Part shown: positions 20,906 through 32,315 of the stretch, one piece after another | Layout: the number at the start of each line of letters is the position of its first letter | Position numbering within the stretch: the first letter of the stretch is position 1 | Assembly: GCA_020740775.1 (NCBI GenBank) | Contig: JAHEWK010000008.1 | Location: 2,356,001 to 2,420,000 of the forward strand | Direction of reading: 5' to 3' | DNA: 64,000 nt | From: Ilyonectria destructans | Lineage: Eukaryota; Ascomycota; Sordariomycetes; Hypocreales; Nectriaceae | Notes under the pieces: model-generated | Told to the model about the DNA's origin: nothing | Databases searched by the model: none | What the model saw: only the letters and a program-made list of their open reading frames with translations | Made by a program: the position numbers and the translations under genes

Positions 20906-21675
20906 GGTGTGTGGGAGGAAGGTGCCAGGGTAAAGGTCCAATGAAGGGGAGATGCAAGGTTGAAAAGGCAATTGGTTGCCTTATATCTTGTCCTACTCCC
21001 GGACTGGGGACGTTACATCTGCGTTGGCGCAGCTTGCTAAGGCACATGCCTCAGGCCAGTCTCGGGTTCACTTTGAAGGCGAAAGTCGACTCCCCTTGGT
21101 TGGCATGGTTCTGGGTTTCGGCCTAGGACGGAACCCTTGGCTAGCGTGGGATTGATGCTCGGGACCAGAACCAATCCACGCTAAAAGAGGGCGCTACCCA
21201 GCCATCCAACGCTACGGGAAGCGTCTCCTTCCGGCCGGACTGGACTTGCACCTGCGGGTGACAGTGGCTGCAGTAGGCCCCCAGCATAATCTCGATCCTG
21301 GTCGCAAGACACATCATCTCGGGTGGTACTTTTGATGGCCAGCTGCGGGCGTCAAGCTACTTATCTCTTGAAATTAGGGAGGGTGGAGAACGGGGCTGAC
21401 AGATGAGCATACCAAGGAAGAGACTGTGGGGTGGGCTTGTGATGAAGGGTTCGGAATTATACACATGGCCCTTGACGCCGAAGTGTAGGCCGGACGCGAC
21501 CTCTTGCCTATTGATAATACCCACTCAGCTGGCTCTGGCGACTATCTTAACACCGGAGGGCCTCTCATATATCCAGCTTACCGGTTGACTGGTCATCAAG
21601 CTCTCATTTTTCTACAATCAGCAGATCTCCCTCTTATTCCTACACTACCGAAAAGCCTCCGCCTTCATCTTCACT
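20906..21675. other. Intergenic with a dispersed-repeat fragment
   Basis: Contains at about 21132-21160 a fragment of the repeat seen at 17909. The last 80 bases form the leader of the WOPR gene. No other gene is supportable. Confidence 0.35.
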
Positions 21676-22104
21676 ATGCAACTACCGGACTCGGTGCAAC
21701 CTACGTGGCATGGACATATAAATACGCCGGAGGACGCCAAGCTCATACTAGAGGCTTGCCTCTTGGGCAAACTCAACCACGCAGCAAGAGGATCGTATCG
21801 ATACGAAATCCCCAACCTCGAATGGCAAGGGAAGATTTTCGTGTTTGAAAAGTCCGCATCTGGTATTTCGCAATGGAAGGACCATGCGGAATGGGAGACT
21901 TTGGAGCCTGATGGCCCTTTTAGCATTCATAGTCTCAAATGTGGACTGAGAAAGAGGATCGTGACCATGAGTTGGCAAGGCATCCAGCACATCCTCATTG
22001 CATACTACGGCGAGGATCAAGCTCCATTGAAGACGCCGTCAAAATCTACAGAGTTCCTCGATCTCACCGTTCGGGGCGGTCTCGGAATTCTTTCTTCGAC
22101 GTAA
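21676..22104 (+). CDS. Short WOPR-domain (Gti1/Pac2 family) protein
   Basis: Single-exon protein of 142 residues starting at ATG 21676. The N-terminal block TWHGHINTPEDAKLILEAC then LLGKLNHAARG matches the first half of the WOPR domain typical of Gti1/Pac2/Wor1-type regulators, followed by GKIFVFEKSASGISQWKDH. A second block (LRKRIVTMSWQGIQHILIAYY) matches the second WOPR half. Family members are usually several hundred residues long and have a long Gln-rich C-terminus. Here the protein ends soon after the domain and the linker between halves is very short. In fungi WOPR proteins bind DNA and control morphological switching and virulence. This one may be a minimal or decayed version. Confidence 0.75.
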   Translation: MQLPDSVQPTWHGHINTPEDAKLILEACLLGKLNHAARGSYRYEIPNLEWQGKIFVFEKSASGISQWKDHAEWETLEPDGPFSIHSLKCGLRKRIVTMSWQGIQHILIAYYGEDQAPLKTPSKSTEFLDLTVRGGLGILSST

Positions 22105-22363
22105 CCGGGGTTTCCTGTACAATATGGCATCTATATACATACCAACAGCCATAGATCTTATGCATTATAGTCATGTCTCCTAGCCGGCTAGCTTTGCATG
22201 TTGCCTCGTTCGCTCATCGCTTCTGGACGCGGCGTATAAACGTCCCCTGAGAGAGCACTGCCTTTGCTGGACTGGGCGTCTGGCTTTTTCTCAACTGCCT
22301 GCTGGCCTTGGCTGGACCTAGTGAGCCGGTCAGTGTGACTACCTCACCATGGCCGATCTCAGC

Positions 22364-22954
22364 TTACTGGAAGACAATGCCAACCATCAGGCCGAGAATG
22401 ATTCCTGCTTCCACCTTCACGTGGCTGTTTGGTGGGACACGAATGTATGTCCCAGTCTGCCACGTTATTTTAGACCATTTGCCCTTCCGACTAGACCGAG
22501 TAGAAACAATGGGTTCATAATCTCCATCAATGTGAACTATGGTGGAACCACTGGCTGGTTTCGGCGTCGATGGATAGTTCTGTAGGTAACCTAGGGGGAT
22601 GATGATAATCGTCTGGTTTATGTGTGCACGAAGTGTTCCACCAGTCATAATAACAAACGGACTGTGATGCTGAACGAGAGCTCTAGTACCGTAAGACTTC
22701 TCTAGGTCGGAGACGAGATCAATTCCCTAGAGGGCTGGTTAATGAGTTGCTCAGAAGATACCGCTCCCACATACATGCTGTTTTCTGAAGGCGTCGTAGA
22801 TTTCTGCATGGGTTTTAGTCGCGTCGTACTCATGCATACTCTCTCCTCCGGCTTTGGATGTCTTGAAGAACGTCTCCTCTTCATGTTCGTGACAGGCTCG
22901 GACAGCCAGCTCGTGAATATCCGGGTGTGCTCCGAGGACGACTGCCTCATCCAT
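22364..22954 (-). CDS. Hypothetical protein, 180 residues
   Basis: Exon 1 22954-22775 (MDEAVVLGAHPDIHELAVRAC) and exon 2 22726-22364 are joined by a 48 bp phase-0 intron (22774-22727; GTATGT, branch ATTAAC, acceptor CTCTAG). The joined frame reads FRKQH-GIDLVSDLEKSYGTRAL. The frame upstream of this ATG is open to a TAG and has protein-like content, so a further 5' exon is possible. The C-terminal part is hydrophobic (HVKVEAGIILGLMVGIVFQ), resembling a membrane anchor. No family is recognised. Confidence 0.5.
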
Positions 22955-23357
22955 CGGGTATGGTCTCTGCGCCTCCCGGCCAGATTGCGAAGGCGAATAC
23001 GAGGCCGCGGGCACACGTTGTTCCTATATTAGCGGTGGTGTAGATCTGGGCCTGAAGGTTTTGGACTTCGTCACAGACTCAACGTAGAGGGCGGTGCTTG
23101 GGTTTTAACGTGTTGTGGTCGGGTATTTTGGGCCTCCGCTAAATTGCCGGGCGAGGTCACGGGACTCCCGACTTCTCGTGGGGACGGGATTGCGGCGAAA
23201 GTCATTTTTCCACTAGGCTACTTGTATCTAGACTAAGTTTGCCTTGTGGGGTTGCGCGCAACGGCCAAGTGCATCATCCGTCACAAGGCACCGGCTCGTG
23301 CCTCGTCTGAATACAGTAAAGGGCTAAAGAGCTGTTAGCTTTGTACATGCCGTGATC
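22955..23357. other. Intergenic
   Basis: Probable upstream region of the minus-strand gene at 22364-22954 and downstream region of the methyltransferase gene. No feature seen. Confidence 0.35.
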
Positions 23358-24395
23358 TTAGGATAGCGACAAACCCATTTTAAATTCACTGCGCCAGCTG
23401 TTGGTCACCCGCATCCCCGCCTCACGACACATTCCATGAACTCGTTGCTGGTCGTATTTGTAGGATGTAAAGCAATCCACGGTGGTTCCCTTTGTATATG
23501 TATGGCCAAAATGAACGTCCTCCTTGGCAACGAACATGAACACATGGCAAAGGCCCGCTGAGTCTGTTCTGAAAGAACATCTTAAGTCCCACTTGTCCTT
23601 ACTAAAGACATCCTTTCCAGCTAGCGCATTGGCAATGTCCCTAAACGATTCGATGAGGTCCTGGAAGGCGGCACTGTGGTACGCACGCTCGATCTTTTCC
23701 TTATAGTCAATTGTATGCGCGTCCTGGCCGAAGAGGAGGGCATCCTGTTTACCCAGCACGTCGGACCATCGTTGAAGATCTTTGACTGCCTGCGGATATG
23801 GTTTGTTGCAAATAGTAGACCCGAGCGATAGAAACAGGCGAGGCCCTGGGATTTGGCGACAGTGCTTCATCCCGTCATCAAAAGTTCCATGAAGGCCGAT
23901 GATACAGAGCTTCGAAGGGTCGAATTTCTTGGCAAGGGTCGGAATGTTCTGAGACAAGGAACGGCGGTTGATGTCGATGGCAATGTAAGTGCACACATGA
24001 CCTTCTCTTTCGACTTTGCTGAGCAACCATACTGCTTTTTCTAATGAACTAGTAAGATGTCAGCTCCGCTCGATAACTCATTGAATACATTGATAGACTG
24101 ACCCTGCGCCGATGTCAATAATGGTCATACCATTAGAGAAGAGCTTGAGGATCTCCTTGCTGTGAGCATCGAAGATTGCAAGCTCTTCATACGTCTGATA
24201 GTATCCCTGGGCTTTGCTGGCTTCTGTCCAATCATTCGAGTGCGCGTACAAGACGGATTTTTCCAAAGGCTGCCCGGACGAAAGATTCTGCACAAATTCC
24301 TGTTCGAGTGACTGCACTGACTTGAGCCCTCCAATATCAACGATTTCGCCGTGTTGACAAGGACGCCAAGCGTCTGGGTTTACCGGGGTGGCCAT
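23358..24395 (-). CDS. EgtD/EasF-like SAM-dependent methyltransferase
   Basis: Exons 24395-24103 and 24048-23358 encode 327 residues. The intron is 54 bp (GTCAGT donor, GCTGAC branch, CTAG acceptor, phase 2) and splits the SAM-binding motif IDIGAGS. Family hallmarks: TYEELAIFDAHSKEILKLF in the N-terminal half, motif I IIDIGAGSLEKAVWLL, motif II YIAIDINRRSL, and the GLHGTFDDGM segment followed by LFLSLGSTICN. This family (histidine-specific methyltransferases such as EgtD, and fungal N-methyltransferases such as EasF) methylates amino nitrogen of amino acids or indole derivatives. The real substrate is unknown. Full length for the family. No biosynthetic partner genes are visible nearby. Confidence 0.75.
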
Positions 24396-24879
24396 GGCCG
24401 CGTGCGTCGACTCGGAAAGAGAGGAAGGAAGAGGAGCAAGGTAAAGAAGTAGAAAGGCTAGAGGAGTATGGAGGCCAGAGGGTAGGAGAGCGTGGAGGGC
24501 CGGATAAATAGAGAGGTAGCATGGAGGGGGAGAGGGCCTGGGTGGGGGGGATCTATTTGGACTAGCTGCGCTTCATGCAGATGCAAGACTGTCTGATACC
24601 TATGGCAGGTTCTCCCTTCTCATTGACCAGGAGAAGGCGCAATCTAGACATCAGCCACTGATTAGATACCTATGGCCTCAGCCGAGAGGGAGTCGAGAAA
24701 GAGTGGCATAGATCCACAGACCGGCTGCGTAGGAGACGATGAGCAGTCATCAAACATTGGGACGTTCGTGAAATGATAGGTGAACAAAACGGTGGCTAGT
24801 GGCACACGGAAAGGCATTGACATATCAAAGCTACTACTGTACTTCTGACTGTTGCTGATCAAGGAAACCAGTTGTGACC
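24396..24879. other. Intergenic, divergent upstream of the methyltransferase
   Basis: Contains a purine-rich stretch immediately upstream of the methyltransferase (24414-24540; GAGGAAGGAAGAGG-type). No gene is supportable. Confidence 0.35.
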
Positions 24880-25596
24880 TCACTTAGGTGCCGCCTGTGT
24901 AGCAGTGACACTTTCCCATCCTTCGTCGTCTTCCTCTTTCTCCTCCTCATCATCAGAGGCTGTTGCATCGCTTTGATCCGAATCTCCCTCGTCCACAACT
25001 CGAGGTGGCACACTTATAAGCCTTGGTGTAGGTGCATGATAGATGTTCAATGGAGGATATCCAGTGGGCCAACTGAGACGCAACCAGGTCTCATAGAGAC
25101 AAGCGAGAATGTGTGCTGGGTTTTGTTCGGATGGTGGATCAATACTGAGTCGGGAGCAATGACCGTGGCAGAATTTGAATGCGCTGGGAAGCAGGTCGTT
25201 CTCGGGAGTCGTCACCGCCCAGAGGAGGTCGGTTTCGTCGACGGTGTTGAGCTTTCGGAAGTTGATGATGGCAATCCTGATATCTTTCGTAGTCGGGGCC
25301 CGGAGTAAATCAGCGGAGAGCTGCAGTGGTTTTACTCTTGTCGGGACAGATGGTCCAGGATGTGTCTCAGAATACTTCGACTCAAGTGCCTTAAGACGCA
25401 TATCAAGCAATTCTCCAGTGAGGCCGGCCTCTAAAACAATATTGACCCGGAGTTTTGCCTCCAGCTTTGCAATAAGAAAATGCGAAACCAGGTCTTGTAT
25501 TTCTGTATCTTCCTCACGAGTTTGAAAGAAAGCGAGTTGGATAGGGTCGGTGTCAAAGCCCTGGCTCCGGTAGAGTAATTTGATGCGGTTTTCCAT
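24880..25596 (-). CDS. Hypothetical protein with acidic C-terminal tail, 238 residues
   Basis: Single exon from ATG 25596 (MENRIKLLYRSQGF). The body is a globular, mostly helical-looking protein (DLVSHFLIAKLEAKLRV, FKFCHGHCSRLSIDPPSEQ, ACLYETWLRLSWP). The tail is acidic (SDATASDDEEEKEEDDEGW). No known family. Its length, single clean start and biased tail make it a credible gene. Confidence 0.55.
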   Translation of the reverse strand: MENRIKLLYRSQGFDTDPIQLAFFQTREEDTEIQDLVSHFLIAKLEAKLRVNIVLEAGLTGELLDMRLKALESKYSETHPGPSVPTRVKPLQLSADLLRAPTTKDIRIAIINFRKLNTVDETDLLWAVTTPENDLLPSAFKFCHGHCSRLSIDPPSEQNPAHILACLYETWLRLSWPTGYPPLNIYHAPTPRLISVPPRVVDEGDSDQSDATASDDEEEKEEDDEGWESVTATQAAPK

Positions 25597-26165
25597 GGCA
25601 GCGTGGCAACTTGCTCGGCGTCTTGGAACTTGGGTCGGGTAGGGAGTGAGCTCAGAAATTCACCCTGGTGAGGGGGGGAGCAGTATATGTGACAGCTCTC
25701 AAAGCACTCGAAGCCGGGACGTACCGCGTTGGTTCGGAGGGTTTGTTTTCCGTTGATCCACACCCCACGCCATCGTCTGCCCGGAAGATCGTCTAATCAA
25801 AACGTGCCGCGATGAGGAGGCAACTAGTGACCTTGCCGTGCACTTTTCTCTCGGGTCTGAACCGACAACTGTTACCCGAGCGAAGGGTGTGTGCCGCGTT
25901 GGCTGGGATTGCCTGCAACCATTACCCTTCTCGTCCATAGAGTCATGCAATGTCTCCCACTAGCGTGACTTGATCCCCGGACGAGCATCAAGTCGTGAGT
26001 GGGAACCAGGGGGTCAGACGTTAGGTCAGCCACACCCTGCCTCTAGCCTTAAACGGGAGGCCACAAGGTTCAGGCGTACTCATAGCTGCGACGTATCTTT
26101 TACCTCTTGCTCGCTAGATTGCGCATCTAGGGCTTACGCGCAACTCTGCATCTTTCACCACCATC
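25597..26165. other. Divergent promoter region
   Basis: Lies between the starts of two divergent genes (25596 minus, 26166 plus). A frame from 25970 runs into the plus-strand gene but has no protein-like features before 26166. No other feature seen. Confidence 0.4.
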
Positions 26166-27531
26166 ATGGGTATTACTCACAGTCAATTCGTGGCGAACCA
26201 CATCCTTCAAGCATGTCAGAGCAGTGTAGGGCAAGAGTACGTGTCAATGAACGATCTAGAAACACCACAGGTAGGCCTTCTTCCCATCGTGCACCGTACA
26301 TCATCTCAACCCTACAGTTTCTCCACCACCTTCGGTTCCTGCTACGTGATCTGACAGCATTGCCGCGACTCCCAGAACTGGAAACCACCATTAAGAACTA
26401 CTTCATCCTCAAACCTTGTCCGTCGATCGAGGCAGAAGACACTGAACGTGCCGATGCCTTGGTGCAGTCGCCAGCAGTGTTCTTGAGCTGCTTACCCGAG
26501 GACGACAACCTGGCTCGCCGACTATTCCGAGGAAGTGTGGAGGGCAATGACCAGGTGATCAAACGATTATGTACGCTTCTTTTCTCGTGGATGCGGACAG
26601 ACTTCAACAGCAAGTTCCACAGTAAGGGGCGCGATGAACCCCTCGCAAGGTATCTTAACCTTGACAAGTCGAAGACCTGCAGCGATCTAGCATACACAGG
26701 GTGCCAGCTTCAGCCTTTGTACGACAAGTCTCCAGCTCTGCTGCTTGCAACAATAAAGAGTAGCCTATATGAGTCAGTCATCCCCAGACTTGTAATTGCA
26801 GTCGCTAACCATGCCGATGCAGCTTTGAAAGACATTTACCGAAGGACAAGTTGCGAATTGAAGACGCCACCAGGCGAGTTGCGTCATCAAGCAACAAATT
26901 GGAAACGTACACCCATCATATCAAATCGACCCTCGAGACCATCAAGCAAGAATGTACAACGTGGTTAAAAGGCCTTGAAGCTATCGGCAAGGAGCAAGAA
27001 AGCAAGGAGCAAGAAGGTGCCCGACCCAGCAAGCGCAAGAAGACTGAACGAATCTCAGTGCTATCACTCTTGCCTAAGACAGTTGACAATGAGCACGGCG
27101 AGGGGCATCGTTTACTTCCAGGTTTCCCTGACGGCCAAAACCTAATGATGACCCAAGCCCCAGACTCGCTACTTATCCCCGGAGCTTCGTCAATGGCCAC
27201 TGCGCTACAGCCAGCCTCGTCGATGGCCTTCGCGAACACTGTTCCAGTGGAGCAACCCATCGATCATACCTTACCAGTGATTGGCAACGGACTCGGTATG
27301 ACTACAACAGACAGTTACGGCGTGGGGGCTAATCTGGCTGAGCCTTGGACATCAATTGGCCAAGACTTGGGACCCGACTTTACTTCTAGCGATCTTCGCT
27401 ATTATAACCTTTTCTCCGGAGAAGATTACTCCAATCCCTCAGCCGAGCTTTGTCTAGTTTCACCCACCTTTGAGTCATCTACAGGGCAGACGGCAGATAT
27501 CACGGTGGAACAGGGCAACATATGGATCTGA
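26166..27531 (+). CDS. Hypothetical protein with coiled coil and nuclear signal, 422 residues
   Basis: Exons 26166-26270, 26318-26772 and 26823-27531. Intron 1 (47 bp, GTAGGC...CCTACAG) is phase 0. Intron 2 (50 bp, donor GTCAGT as in the methyltransferase gene, branch GCTAAC, acceptor ATGCAG) is phase 2. All joins keep the frame. The N-terminal half is a helical domain (FLHHLRFLLRDLTALPRL, LARRLFRGSVEGNDQVIKRL). A coiled coil follows (RRVASSSNKLETYTHHIKST). Then comes a basic cluster (RPSKRKKTER) that may be a nuclear signal, and an unstructured C-terminus rich in Ser, Thr and Gly. No family is recognised. Confidence 0.6.
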
Positions 27532-27818
27532 AATGTCGCCTTTGGGCTCAGAAGGATACAAGAGACATGGTAACCCTATAATTTAATCAGAACGTAATGT
27601 TGATCAGGCGACTTCAATCCCCCTAGCCATTTCTTTCCGCTTCAATATCCCCTCTCTGCCTCTGACTGTCCACGAGGCAGTCTTGTTAGAGAATTGGATG
27701 GCCGCAACACAACGGATTCGACACCAGCAACCCCTTTTCTTCTCCCTCGCAAACTTCGGACTGAGCTCCCTTTGTCAAATATTCATGTTCAATCCACGTA
27801 TCAGTTATCATTATTGAG

Positions 27819-28653
27819 CTACGTAGATGTGGAGACTAATTCCGTGGTCGACACAATTGACCCAGCCACAGTTGCCTTCTCCCTCAGGTCTAGAAAATCT
27901 TTCCTCAGATGTCCCTTTGACATCACCACCATAGATATACAGGCCTGAATAGACACGGTATGAAACCACTTCGTGAACACCGAAACGAGAAGCAGCAATA
28001 TTGAAAGGAAGACTGCGCTAGCGGTAATCGACAGATATCGTATGACTACCCGCTTGGAAGCTCGTCGAGGCTCTGTCACAGGTGGTATCACAGGATGGCC
28101 TGCCTCCAGGCGGTCAGGCGTAGACTCCTTCTCCTCCCGGAAGAAGCCTACAAAGACCCTCGTCACAAAGATGAAGAGCACACAATGAGTCGTGATGAGC
28201 GGTAGAGCTGTCGTGTCGTATGGAGATTGGAACAGCAAGGCGGCGCTCCCCGCGGCTTCCATGCACTCGACAGTAATCAGAATCCACGTCAACCAACGCG
28301 GTACTGATAGTTTATCCATAACTTTGAACTTATCCAGTAAAAGAGAAAGAATTGTAAACTATATAAATCAGTAGCTATATCCATCAAGGATATCGTTGGC
28401 TTACCTCAATTATGTTGAGAATCCAGAGACAGATTGCTTTCCATAGGGTGTATATTGTATGTCGTTTCTCATAATAAAACATTCCATTGAAGGAAAGTGC
28501 TGAGAAAATAGCCAGCACAAGTACAATAATAAAGATAAATGCTGCAAAACACTTCCATGCATTGCTTGCACGATAAGTTGCACACACCAGACAACAAAAC
28601 AAGATGATGAGCACGAAGACCCCGTCGAGCACTTCGCCGATTGCAATTTCCAT
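27819..28653 (-). CDS. Multi-pass membrane protein, about 6 helices
   Basis: Exons 28653-28405 and 28358-27819 encode 262 residues. The 46 bp intron (28404-28359; GTAAGC, branch GCTACTGAT, acceptor ATATAG) is phase 0. Hydrophobic segments follow one another: VFVLIILFCCLVCATYRA, FAAFIFIIVLVLAIFSALSF, AICLWILNIIEFTILSLLL, LTWILITVECMEAAGSAALL, LITTHCVLFIFVTRVFVGFF and SITASAVFLSILLLLVSVF. A charged loop with RR and KR residues separates the last two. The shape resembles small fungal integral membrane proteins of unknown role. Confidence 0.6.
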
Positions 28654-28900
28654 TGTTTAATAAGTCAAAATAGACACGGGGTTTAGAAGAGAGCATGAAA
28701 GAGTAGCTTCTCGCTGCTTTATACACTACAGACAACACATCGGGACGTACGATGATCACAATGGCCCCACCGGCGAACTTCGGATAGATGACCTGTTTTG
28801 GATGCCATAAACGATTAAGCTAACTTGGGGCTACAAACGATCCCGAGCTAGCCGCGAGATTATATCACACTGATGGGCGACACAACCCCCCATGCATACT

Positions 28901-29260
28901 TCAATCCACGTTTGTATACTCCCCTGACCCAAAAGATTCGGTCACCTGTAGATCGTTGCTACTGAAACCATCAGAGTCCGAGACTCCATCTCCATTCACA
29001 ATAGGGGGCGTCTCTTGGTCTTCCGCGATGGGCGTCTCGTCTTGGTCTCCTGCGGTAGTCGTCTCTTGGTCTTGGTCCTCCACGGCGGGCGTCTCGTCTT
29101 GGTGTTCCACGGCGGGCGTCTCGTCTTGGTGTTCCACGGCGGGCGTCTCGTCTTGGTCTCCTGCGGTAGTCGTCTCTTGATCTTGGTCTTCCGCAGTGGG
29201 CGTCTCGTCTTGGTCTTCCACGGCGGGGGTGTCCTGGACTTCTGGCGAGGGTGGAGCCAT
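28901..29260 (-). CDS. Acidic repeat protein (EDQDETPAVE units)
   Basis: ATG 29260 opens a 119-residue frame made mostly of near-identical 10-11-residue units such as DQDETPAVE and DQDQETTTAG. At DNA level these are 30 and 33 bp repeats at about 29005-29225, all multiples of three. It ends with a non-repetitive Ser/Gly/Asp-rich tail. The conserved frame across length variants favours coding use. No domain or signal peptide is seen. Antisense frames over the repeats are shadows. Confidence 0.5.
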   Translation of the reverse strand: MAPPSPEVQDTPAVEDQDETPTAEDQDQETTTAGDQDETPAVEHQDETPAVEHQDETPAVEDQDQETTTAGDQDETPIAEDQETPPIVNGDGVSDSDGFSSNDLQVTESFGSGEYTNVD

Positions 29261-31046
29261 ATTCTATTATCAAGGATACAGTCAGGTCAGCTGCGCTAGG
29301 AAGGACTAATCCACAACCTACTAATTTGTTTCGGTTTACAATCAGTCTGTAGGTCGATGCAAGATTGGGATATTCACTACCAAATGGCACGCCATGAGGT
29401 CTGCCTTTATAACACTCAATTGACCTCGGACATGGTTCTGGGCGCCTCATTTACTCGAGCTGAGATCTCTTCGTTTATGCAAGTGATTAGTAGCGTTCTC
29501 GGTGAGCCAACTGTGTTGTGGCCGATAGAGAGGCCGCATTCATCTATCCAATTGAGGATTAGAGACCTTCTCCAACCCCTGACCGACTGACAACGGTTGC
29601 TTCCATGGGTGTTATCCCAAAGCGAGGCCATCCAAGACCAACACACCATGTTTCTCTTGCCATTAGAGGGTGTCATAGGCCGATGCATGTCGGCCATCAT
29701 CATCTTTCCAGCTTCCACCCACACTTCTACCAGGCATGGTCGCCATGCAGGCCCATGATGAACTCCGGCTGGATGTCCTGTCCGTAAGTTGGGCCATGCT
29801 GGCTGACACTCAATGTCCTCCATCCTTAACCCCAGATGCGGCCTGTTTGCTCAGCCTGGAATTTCAGTTCGTTTATGCAAGTGATCGGAGGCGTCCCTTG
29901 GCAAGCCGTCAGGGCTACAGGGCGGTGTTGGCCAAATGTGACATGCACTTTCCCTGAGAATATCAGCCCGGTCAGCAAAGTGGTCGCATGCGTCTGTCCA
30001 ATTGGGACCTAGATTCCGTTCCTCAACCCCTACCGCACGCTATCGACAGCCCATGCATTAGCCATTGATCGATGATCTGTGATGATCTACGGTCAGAGTC
30101 GACCATGCATAGGCGACCACACTCGAACAACGGACGACTATCCCGGTGAGGTTGTTGGTCGATACTCACCCTCGGCCGCGCCCTGCAGTACGAATTGGTC
30201 TTATTGAGGTCGATTCTGTAGGTCTGCGTTGGCCCTGGCCTTCATAATGGTAAGGCTAGCTATACTCCGTGTCACGCCAAGCTCTCTCTCGTCGTTGGTC
30301 CTTCGCCATTCACCGATGGGATGTGGTTCAACCGGCCGCAACTCTGCAAGCCAGTAGAACTACAGTCATGCAACCAGACCGGGGTTCACCGGTTCTCTTT
30401 CGAACCGAGACCCTCTATCTACACCATGCACACCCATGGTCTACTCATCTTCAGCCATTGGGGGCGACCATAGGCCAGTGTGAAGTCGGCCACCCTCCCT
30501 TATTCATTATCTCCGACAACTGCTGACGGATAATCAATGGCGCCAACTCCTCACTCTTACATGCAGGCACAGCCGCTTATTGAAGACCCTACGTCAATGC
30601 TGAGACTGGAAGCCTTCCGAGTTCTCCGTTGGACCAGTTGATTTGGCCAGAAACGATTTGCATTCGGACTTCACATAAGTCCTGAAGACAACATCTGTTC
30701 AATTCATATTCAAGTTTAAGTTACATCATGAGGACTGCCAGGTGCCCTCTATCACCTTGTTGGTTTGCCGTTCACCGACAATACACCGGCTGCGGTCCTG
30801 CAAGCCACTGGGACTGTTACTAAAGTTGGCACTAATGTGTTGACTTGGCCTAAATGAGACAGCCGGACTGGCATATCACGATTAGCCAATCGGCAGGGGG
30901 ATTGTCATGTGGACTCGGCGAGCCAACCGATGCGCTCCTCTCTCTCAATTCCCCCGCACTCTTACCACAGACCACCCCTAGTCCCGATTGTCCGATGATC
31001 TGCCGTGCAGGGCCATAGAATTGGAGTGGTTTTGGTGGAGAATACT
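29261..31046. other. Gene-free, decayed duplicated DNA
   Basis: No supportable coding region. Several blocks recur in diverged form. For example, a block around 29515-29590 (ATCTATCCAATTGAGGA...CAACCCCTGACCG) recurs at about 29980-30045 (GTCTGTCCAATTGGGACC...CAACCCCTACCGC). A block near 30297-30360 (GTTGGTCCTTCGCCATTCACCGA) recurs near 30760-30810. This looks like old, mutated tandem duplication or a dead repeat element. Confidence 0.4.
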
Positions 31047-31350
31047 CCGTACCACAAGCTGTGATCCTGCCAAGGCAGGGATCCTTGCAGAGGGAGTGGA
31101 GGGGTACCACGAATTGTGATCCCTGCCAAGGAAGCGCAGGGGTACCACAAGTTGTGATCCCTGCCAAAGTAGTGGAGGGTACCACGAGTTGTGATTCCTG
31201 CCAAAGTAGTGGAGGGTACCACAAGCTGTGATCCTTGCAGAGGGAGTGGAGGGTACCACGAGTTGTGGTCCCTACCAAGGTAGTGGATGGTACCACGAGT
31301 TGTGATCCTGCCAGGGTAGCGCAGGGGTACCACAAGTTGTGATTCCTGCT
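31047..31350. repeat. 37 bp minisatellite, 8 copies
   Basis: Eight units starting GTACCAC occur at 31049, 31104, 31142, 31179, 31216, 31253, 31290 and 31327. The spacing is 37 bp except for the first two intervals (55 and 38). The unit contains TTGTGATCC and TGCCAA. Since 37 is not a multiple of three and no stop-free frame of known type results, the long antisense frame over it is a by-product. It lies just upstream of the gene at 31457. Confidence 0.75.
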
Positions 31351-31456
31351 AAATGTGAAACGATCGAAAGTATGACTAAGGCCATATGGATAATCTTCGG
31401 CTAAGTAACAAGAAACGCCCCCGGAAAAGGTGCTTTTCCGAGTAGCGAATGAATCC

Positions 31457-32305
31457 ATGCGTCATGGCACAGGATTACGAACGTCAGACACCCCGCGCAA
31501 TTTGACCGAGGAACAAACACTTCTGGCTATGGCGTCGACCACATTCTCGCTCGAGGTCGCGAAGAAGTCCCTCATCGACGAGGGCTTCTTTGATTTGAAG
31601 GACTCGGCGATAGGAGAAGATATGTTGGAGATGGAGAGGAGGGGCTTCCCATACTTCTCGGAATATGGCCTGGATTTTTGCAAGCGACACGTCCTCAATG
31701 GGGTGAGTAGGGATGAGAGGTTCTAAGATACCCATCTAATCCTTTCCAGCGCATCCTATCTATTGTGGAATCCTTCTTTGGCGACGAAATTTGCATTCTC
31801 GCCCACTGGCTGAGATACAAAGCATACCCCGGGCATATCCTATGCTTCAGGAGGGGTGGTCCAAAAGCTGGTCGGCGCGCTCTAATAGTTCATCTACTGC
31901 CCAAGGGGTCGCTGGTTAGTTATTGTAGCGGTTCGCATCAACATGAGTTGCCTACCATGGACGGGAAAAGGCTATTGCACGAAATTCCCGGATCTGCACT
32001 GGCTGAAGTAGGCTGCAAACTCGAGGAGGAGGAATTTCCAGACGGTGGCTTGTAAGTTACCGCCCTATATTGCAATCGCATGCTCTGACACATCTCACAG
32101 AGCAATTTTCGATGCTCGAATCGGTTTCGAAATCAAGCTAGGGTATGCGATCACGTTTGAGTTTGCGACAGTCGACGTGGTCGAGAGATGGCCAAAAATG
32201 ATCCTTCACACACCCGGGTTGGCACAGAAGGTGGCTGACATGGAGAGCCCAAAAATCCGAATGAACTTTGAATTCAGAGATTCAACTGGGGGTACCAACA
32301 AATAG
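31457..32305 (+). CDS. Hypothetical protein, 250 residues
   Basis: Exons 31457-31702, 31750-32051 and 32101-32305. Introns are 47 bp (GTGAGT, CTAATC branch, TTCCAG) in phase 0 and 49 bp (GTAAGT...TCACAG) in phase 2. The joined protein reads HVLNG-RILSIVESFFGDEIC and DGGL-AIFDARIGFE. The C-terminal half has a short His-containing segment (SGSHQHELP), then GGLAIFDARIGFEIKLGYAITFEF. This recalls, weakly, cupin-type oxygenases such as the PhyH family, but I cannot locate a full metal triad. Treat as unknown. Confidence 0.6.
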
Positions 32306-32315
32306 CTATCACTGC

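Noticed and set aside
25970..26165. Long N-terminal extension of the gene at 26166
   Set aside because: The extension is in another frame than the true first exon; ATG 26166 plus the 47 bp intron gives a better protein.
30850..31458. 202-codon minus-strand frame
   Set aside because: It is mostly a translation of the 37 bp minisatellite, whose unit is not a multiple of three.
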